A DNA stretch of 64,000 nucleotides from the NCBI RefSeq assembly GCF_002754195.1, contig NZ_PEEU01000001.1, forward strand, positions 2,108,001-2,172,000, read 5' to 3'. Shown here one piece after another: positions 61,951 to 64,000 of this stretch; within the stretch, counting starts at the first letter, position 1, and the number at the start of each line of letters is the position of its first letter. The stretch is from Flavobacterium sp. 9. Its GTDB lineage: Bacteria; Bacteroidota; Bacteroidia; Flavobacteriales; Flavobacteriaceae. Both the position numbers and the translations under genes were made by a program. The notes under the pieces were generated by a model. That model was not told where the DNA came from. It saw nothing but the letters and a program-made list of their open reading frames with translations, and made no database searches.

Positions 61951-62877
61951 TCAAAACCATCTTCTTCTTTTAAACAAAAATGCTCCGCAAGAAGATAAAA
62001 TAACGGATATAAAAAGAAGTATCCAAAATCCATATTTACTTTCTTCCATACCATTTGGCACGTTCATTCCGTATAAACTGGCGATCAAAGTAGGAATCAT
62101 TAGAATAATAGAAATCGAAGTCATTTGCTTCATAATATTATTCATATTATTAGAAATTACCGATGCATAAGCGTCCATCATTCCTGTCAAAATGTTGCTA
62201 TAAATATTGGCTGTATCTTGCGCCTGGCCTAACTCGATATCAACATCTTCTAATAAATCAGAATCAAAATGTTCTCTGTGAGCTTTTAGATTTTTAATTC
62301 TGTGAAATAAAACATCGTTTCCTTTTAAGGAAGTAATAAAAAACACCAAACATTTTTCGATTTGCAAAAGCGCTTGTAATTCTGCATTTTTGATCGATTT
62401 CTCCAAATTATCTTCGGCCAGTTTTATCTTTTGATTGATTTGTTTTAGATATTTCAAATACCAAACACTTGACGACAATAACAATCTTAAAACTAAATCG
62501 TAGTTGTCTTTTATATGTATATTTTTTCGTCTGGTGTATTGTACAAAATCAGAGATTATTTGTGTTTCATAAAAGCTAATGGTAACACAAATATCTTTTT
62601 TAAAAATTAAACCCATCGGAATGGTTTGAAAAGGCAACTTTACGTCGTTACTTTTTATAGGAACACGCATAATAATAAGCGTCCAGCCATCTTCTATTTC
62701 GATACGAGGTCTTTCGTCGATATCTTCAATGTCATTGTAAAATGCTTCAGGAATTTGAAGCTCTTCCAGTAAATATTTTTTTTCGGTTTCTGAAGGAGAT
62801 TCGATATTGATCCAGCAATTTGGAATCCATTCTTGAGTTTCGATTAATCCGTTGTTGTTTTTGTAAAAGGCTTTCAT
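61951..62877 (-). CDS. CorA family divalent cation transporter
   Basis: The 308-residue protein has the N-terminal soluble domain (about 1-240) with a long helix and two C-terminal membrane helices. The signature YGMNVPNG (GMN) lies between them near 275-279, as in Mg2+/Co2+ channels of this family. The C-terminus ends FKRRRWF. ATG at 62877 (MKAFYKNNNG) is preferred over 62919, which adds a hydrophobic-poor stretch not seen in the family. The next gene upstream is 195 bp away on the same strand. Confidence 0.92.
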   Translation of the reverse strand: MKAFYKNNNGLIETQEWIPNCWINIESPSETEKKYLLEELQIPEAFYNDIEDIDERPRIEIEDGWTLIIMRVPIKSNDVKLPFQTIPMGLIFKKDICVTISFYETQIISDFVQYTRRKNIHIKDNYDLVLRLLLSSSVWYLKYLKQINQKIKLAEDNLEKSIKNAELQALLQIEKCLVFFITSLKGNDVLFHRIKNLKAHREHFDSDLLEDVDIELGQAQDTANIYSNILTGMMDAYASVISNNMNNIMKQMTSISIILMIPTLIASLYGMNVPNGMEESKYGFWILLFISVILSSCGAFLFKRRRWF

Positions 62878-63031
62878 TTCAAAATTGCGGGTTTTATTAT
62901 AGCAATTTGAAAAGATCAAAAAGCTATTTTAATTAAATACTAACGAATAATAATCGTCCATTGGAGAAGTCATTTTTTAAGTGCTGCAAAAGTATCTTTT
63001 ATTTTTAAAATCAAAAACAATTAGGCATTAA

Positions 63032-63065
63032 AAAACCGCCTTAATAACATATTTAAGACGGTTTT
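63032..63065 (-). terminator. Terminator of the DUF4173-like gene
   Basis: AAAACCGCCTTAA (63032-63044) pairs with TTAAGACGGTTTT (63053-63065), with one mismatch. On the - strand it lies just after the stop at 63072. Confidence 0.75.
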
Positions 63066-63071
63066 CATTAA

Positions 63072-64000
63072 CTATTTATTACTCACAAACTCATAATAGA
63101 GCGCTTTTGATAAAAATGATTCATTCTGATATCCATTAATTAGCTCTTCTCTGTTAATTTCTTGCAATCGACCATCTAAATCATTCTTTAAAAAATATTC
63201 TCTTCGGGCTTCATCATTAAAATTCAAACTGCTTAAAAACCTTGGTTCTACTCCTTTATTTACAGAGATATTGTAATTTGTAATTAGATTTCCCCAATTT
63301 ACAAAACTACACAAAAGTATTGTTCCGTAGAAATACCAAACCATTTGATTGACTAAATAGGCATTTGTTTTTTGTCTTCTGATTTTTAAGAATGTAAACA
63401 CTAAGCCTATTATTGCTAAAATTAGAAAAGCATAAACTCCCAATCGTTTGTAGGTTAACCCGAAGAAAGAAACATATTCTGAGTTTTTAATGATTGTACT
63501 TACTATTAAAAGCCCATTTAATACGATCCAAATTTGCGCCAGTTTTTTAAGATTTGCTGCTTTTTTATCAAAATTGAATCCGCCTTTGAAATAAAATAAG
63601 ATTACACCAACCGCCATTATGATCGAAAAAATCACAGCATTTACTCTCTCGTGTGTATCTGAACTAAGTTTAGAAGCTTGAGCTGTGACAACTTCAAAAA
63701 ACTGCTCGTAATTATAGGTCACGATAAAAATTAAAAGCATAAAATTCAGAAGAAATAAAGTAATTTCTCCGCTCTTTCTTTCGAAATCTAAATCAAGAAA
63801 AGAAAATGTATTTTGATTTTTGATTTCGTTTACATTACTGAATTCATTGTCAAGTATTTCGTTTTTTTCATAACAAATTTCCGGTACCCAATAATTCCAA
63901 AAACTGAACGAGATATAAAATCCCAGAATTCCTATTAGAATAACCTGAACAATATCAAGATCTAAAGTATAATCTGTTAGCAAAGACGAAAAATGAGCAC
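63072..64000 (-). CDS. DUF4173/DUF4153-like membrane protein (5' end outside window)
   Basis: The frame is open through the window edge on the - strand, so the start lies beyond 64000; a TTG at 63983 is likely internal. The visible part has about seven membrane helices. It includes a family-typical segment TYKRLGVYAFLILAIIGLVFTFLKIRRQKTNAYLVNQ and ERVNAVIFSIIMAVGVILFYF, resembling DUF4173/DUF4153 proteins of unknown function. The last 60 residues are soluble (LDGRLQEINREELINGYQNESFL). Family assignment is by resemblance only. Confidence 0.7.
   Translation of the reverse strand, partial: AHFSSLLTDYTLDLDIVQVILIGILGFYISFSFWNYWVPEICYEKNEILDNEFSNVNEIKNQNTFSFLDLDFERKSGEITLFLLNFMLLIFIVTYNYEQFFEVVTAQASKLSSDTHERVNAVIFSIIMAVGVILFYFKGGFNFDKKAANLKKLAQIWIVLNGLLIVSTIIKNSEYVSFFGLTYKRLGVYAFLILAIIGLVFTFLKIRRQKTNAYLVNQMVWYFYGTILLCSFVNWGNLITNYNISVNKGVEPRFLSSLNFNDEARREYFLKNDLDGRLQEINREELINGYQNESFLSKALYYEFVSNK

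Noticed and set aside
63072..64000. TTG at 63983 as the true start of the last gene
   Set aside because: The frame stays open to the window edge (AHFSS precedes it) and membrane proteins of this type are longer, so the gene is treated as truncated by the window.

Overview
The window is a stretch of bacterial chromosome from the phylum Bacteroidota, most likely a Flavobacterium or close relative. Reasons: the DNA is AT-rich; promoters carry TAnnTTTG-type -7 elements; there is a SusC/SusD pair, a secreted protease with a C-terminal type IX secretion sorting domain, and the Flavobacteriaceae-type gene order parA-parB-DUF5683-dapB-lepB-wbqC. Product names rest on motifs and family resemblance read by eye; no database search was run.

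Layout. 1-5.2 kb: housekeeping cluster on the + strand (parA partial, parB, DUF5683, dapB, lepB with an extra N-terminal membrane domain, WbqC-like). 5.3-27.0 kb: a metabolic island for proline- and hydroxyproline-rich peptides. It holds a secreted S37-type peptidase, an M24 Xaa-Pro peptidase, a giant secreted M43 metalloprotease, SusD and SusC, then a six-gene operon on the - strand (25955 to 17590) encoding the whole trans-4-hydroxy-L-proline pathway (epimerase, FAD dehydrogenase, DHDPS-like deaminase, ketoglutarate semialdehyde dehydrogenase) together with aminopeptidase P and dipeptidyl peptidase IV. A divergent AraC regulator follows. 27.1-33.5 kb: - strand housekeeping (EEP nuclease, two rhomboids, mutL, ribH, TPR protein). 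33.9-46.2 kb: recF, a rhodanese-thioredoxin lipoprotein, DUF2461, a GT4 glycosyltransferase, a large rhomboid, a Tat-signal aminotransferase, murB, small enzymes, a GT2 glycosyltransferase and an ECF sigma factor. 46.4-57.3 kb: TonB, DUF4184, PH-domain protein, M48 protease, lipA, gap, a hybrid histidine kinase, lpxK, an orphan DUF2683 protein, a Nif3-like protein and a CT398-like protein. 57.5-64 kb: an alpha/beta hydrolase, an ArsR-P450-monooxygenase module, rluF, a CorA-type transporter and a partial membrane protein.

The main discovery candidate is the regulatory wiring of the island. Three - strand promoters (S37 peptidase, susC, first gene of the hydroxyproline operon) each carry two TATATTACC-like half-sites repeated head to tail with exactly 21 bp between starts. 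The promoter-proximal edge lies 57-61 nt before each start codon and 28 nt from a -7 element. All three contain the same 11-mer TATATTACCCT. This is the geometry expected of an AraC-type activator, and an AraC gene lies beside one of the sites. The inferred circuit is: extracellular cleavage of collagen- or extensin-like protein, SusCD import of peptides, trimming by S37, DPP IV and aminopeptidase P, and conversion of released hydroxyproline to 2-oxoglutarate.

The intergenic DNA is rich in dispersed palindromic elements. One family has four copies, all at gene 3' ends around the island. Two other families have two copies each, and there is one nested double inverted repeat. No tRNA, rRNA, CRISPR array, transposase or phage gene was seen.
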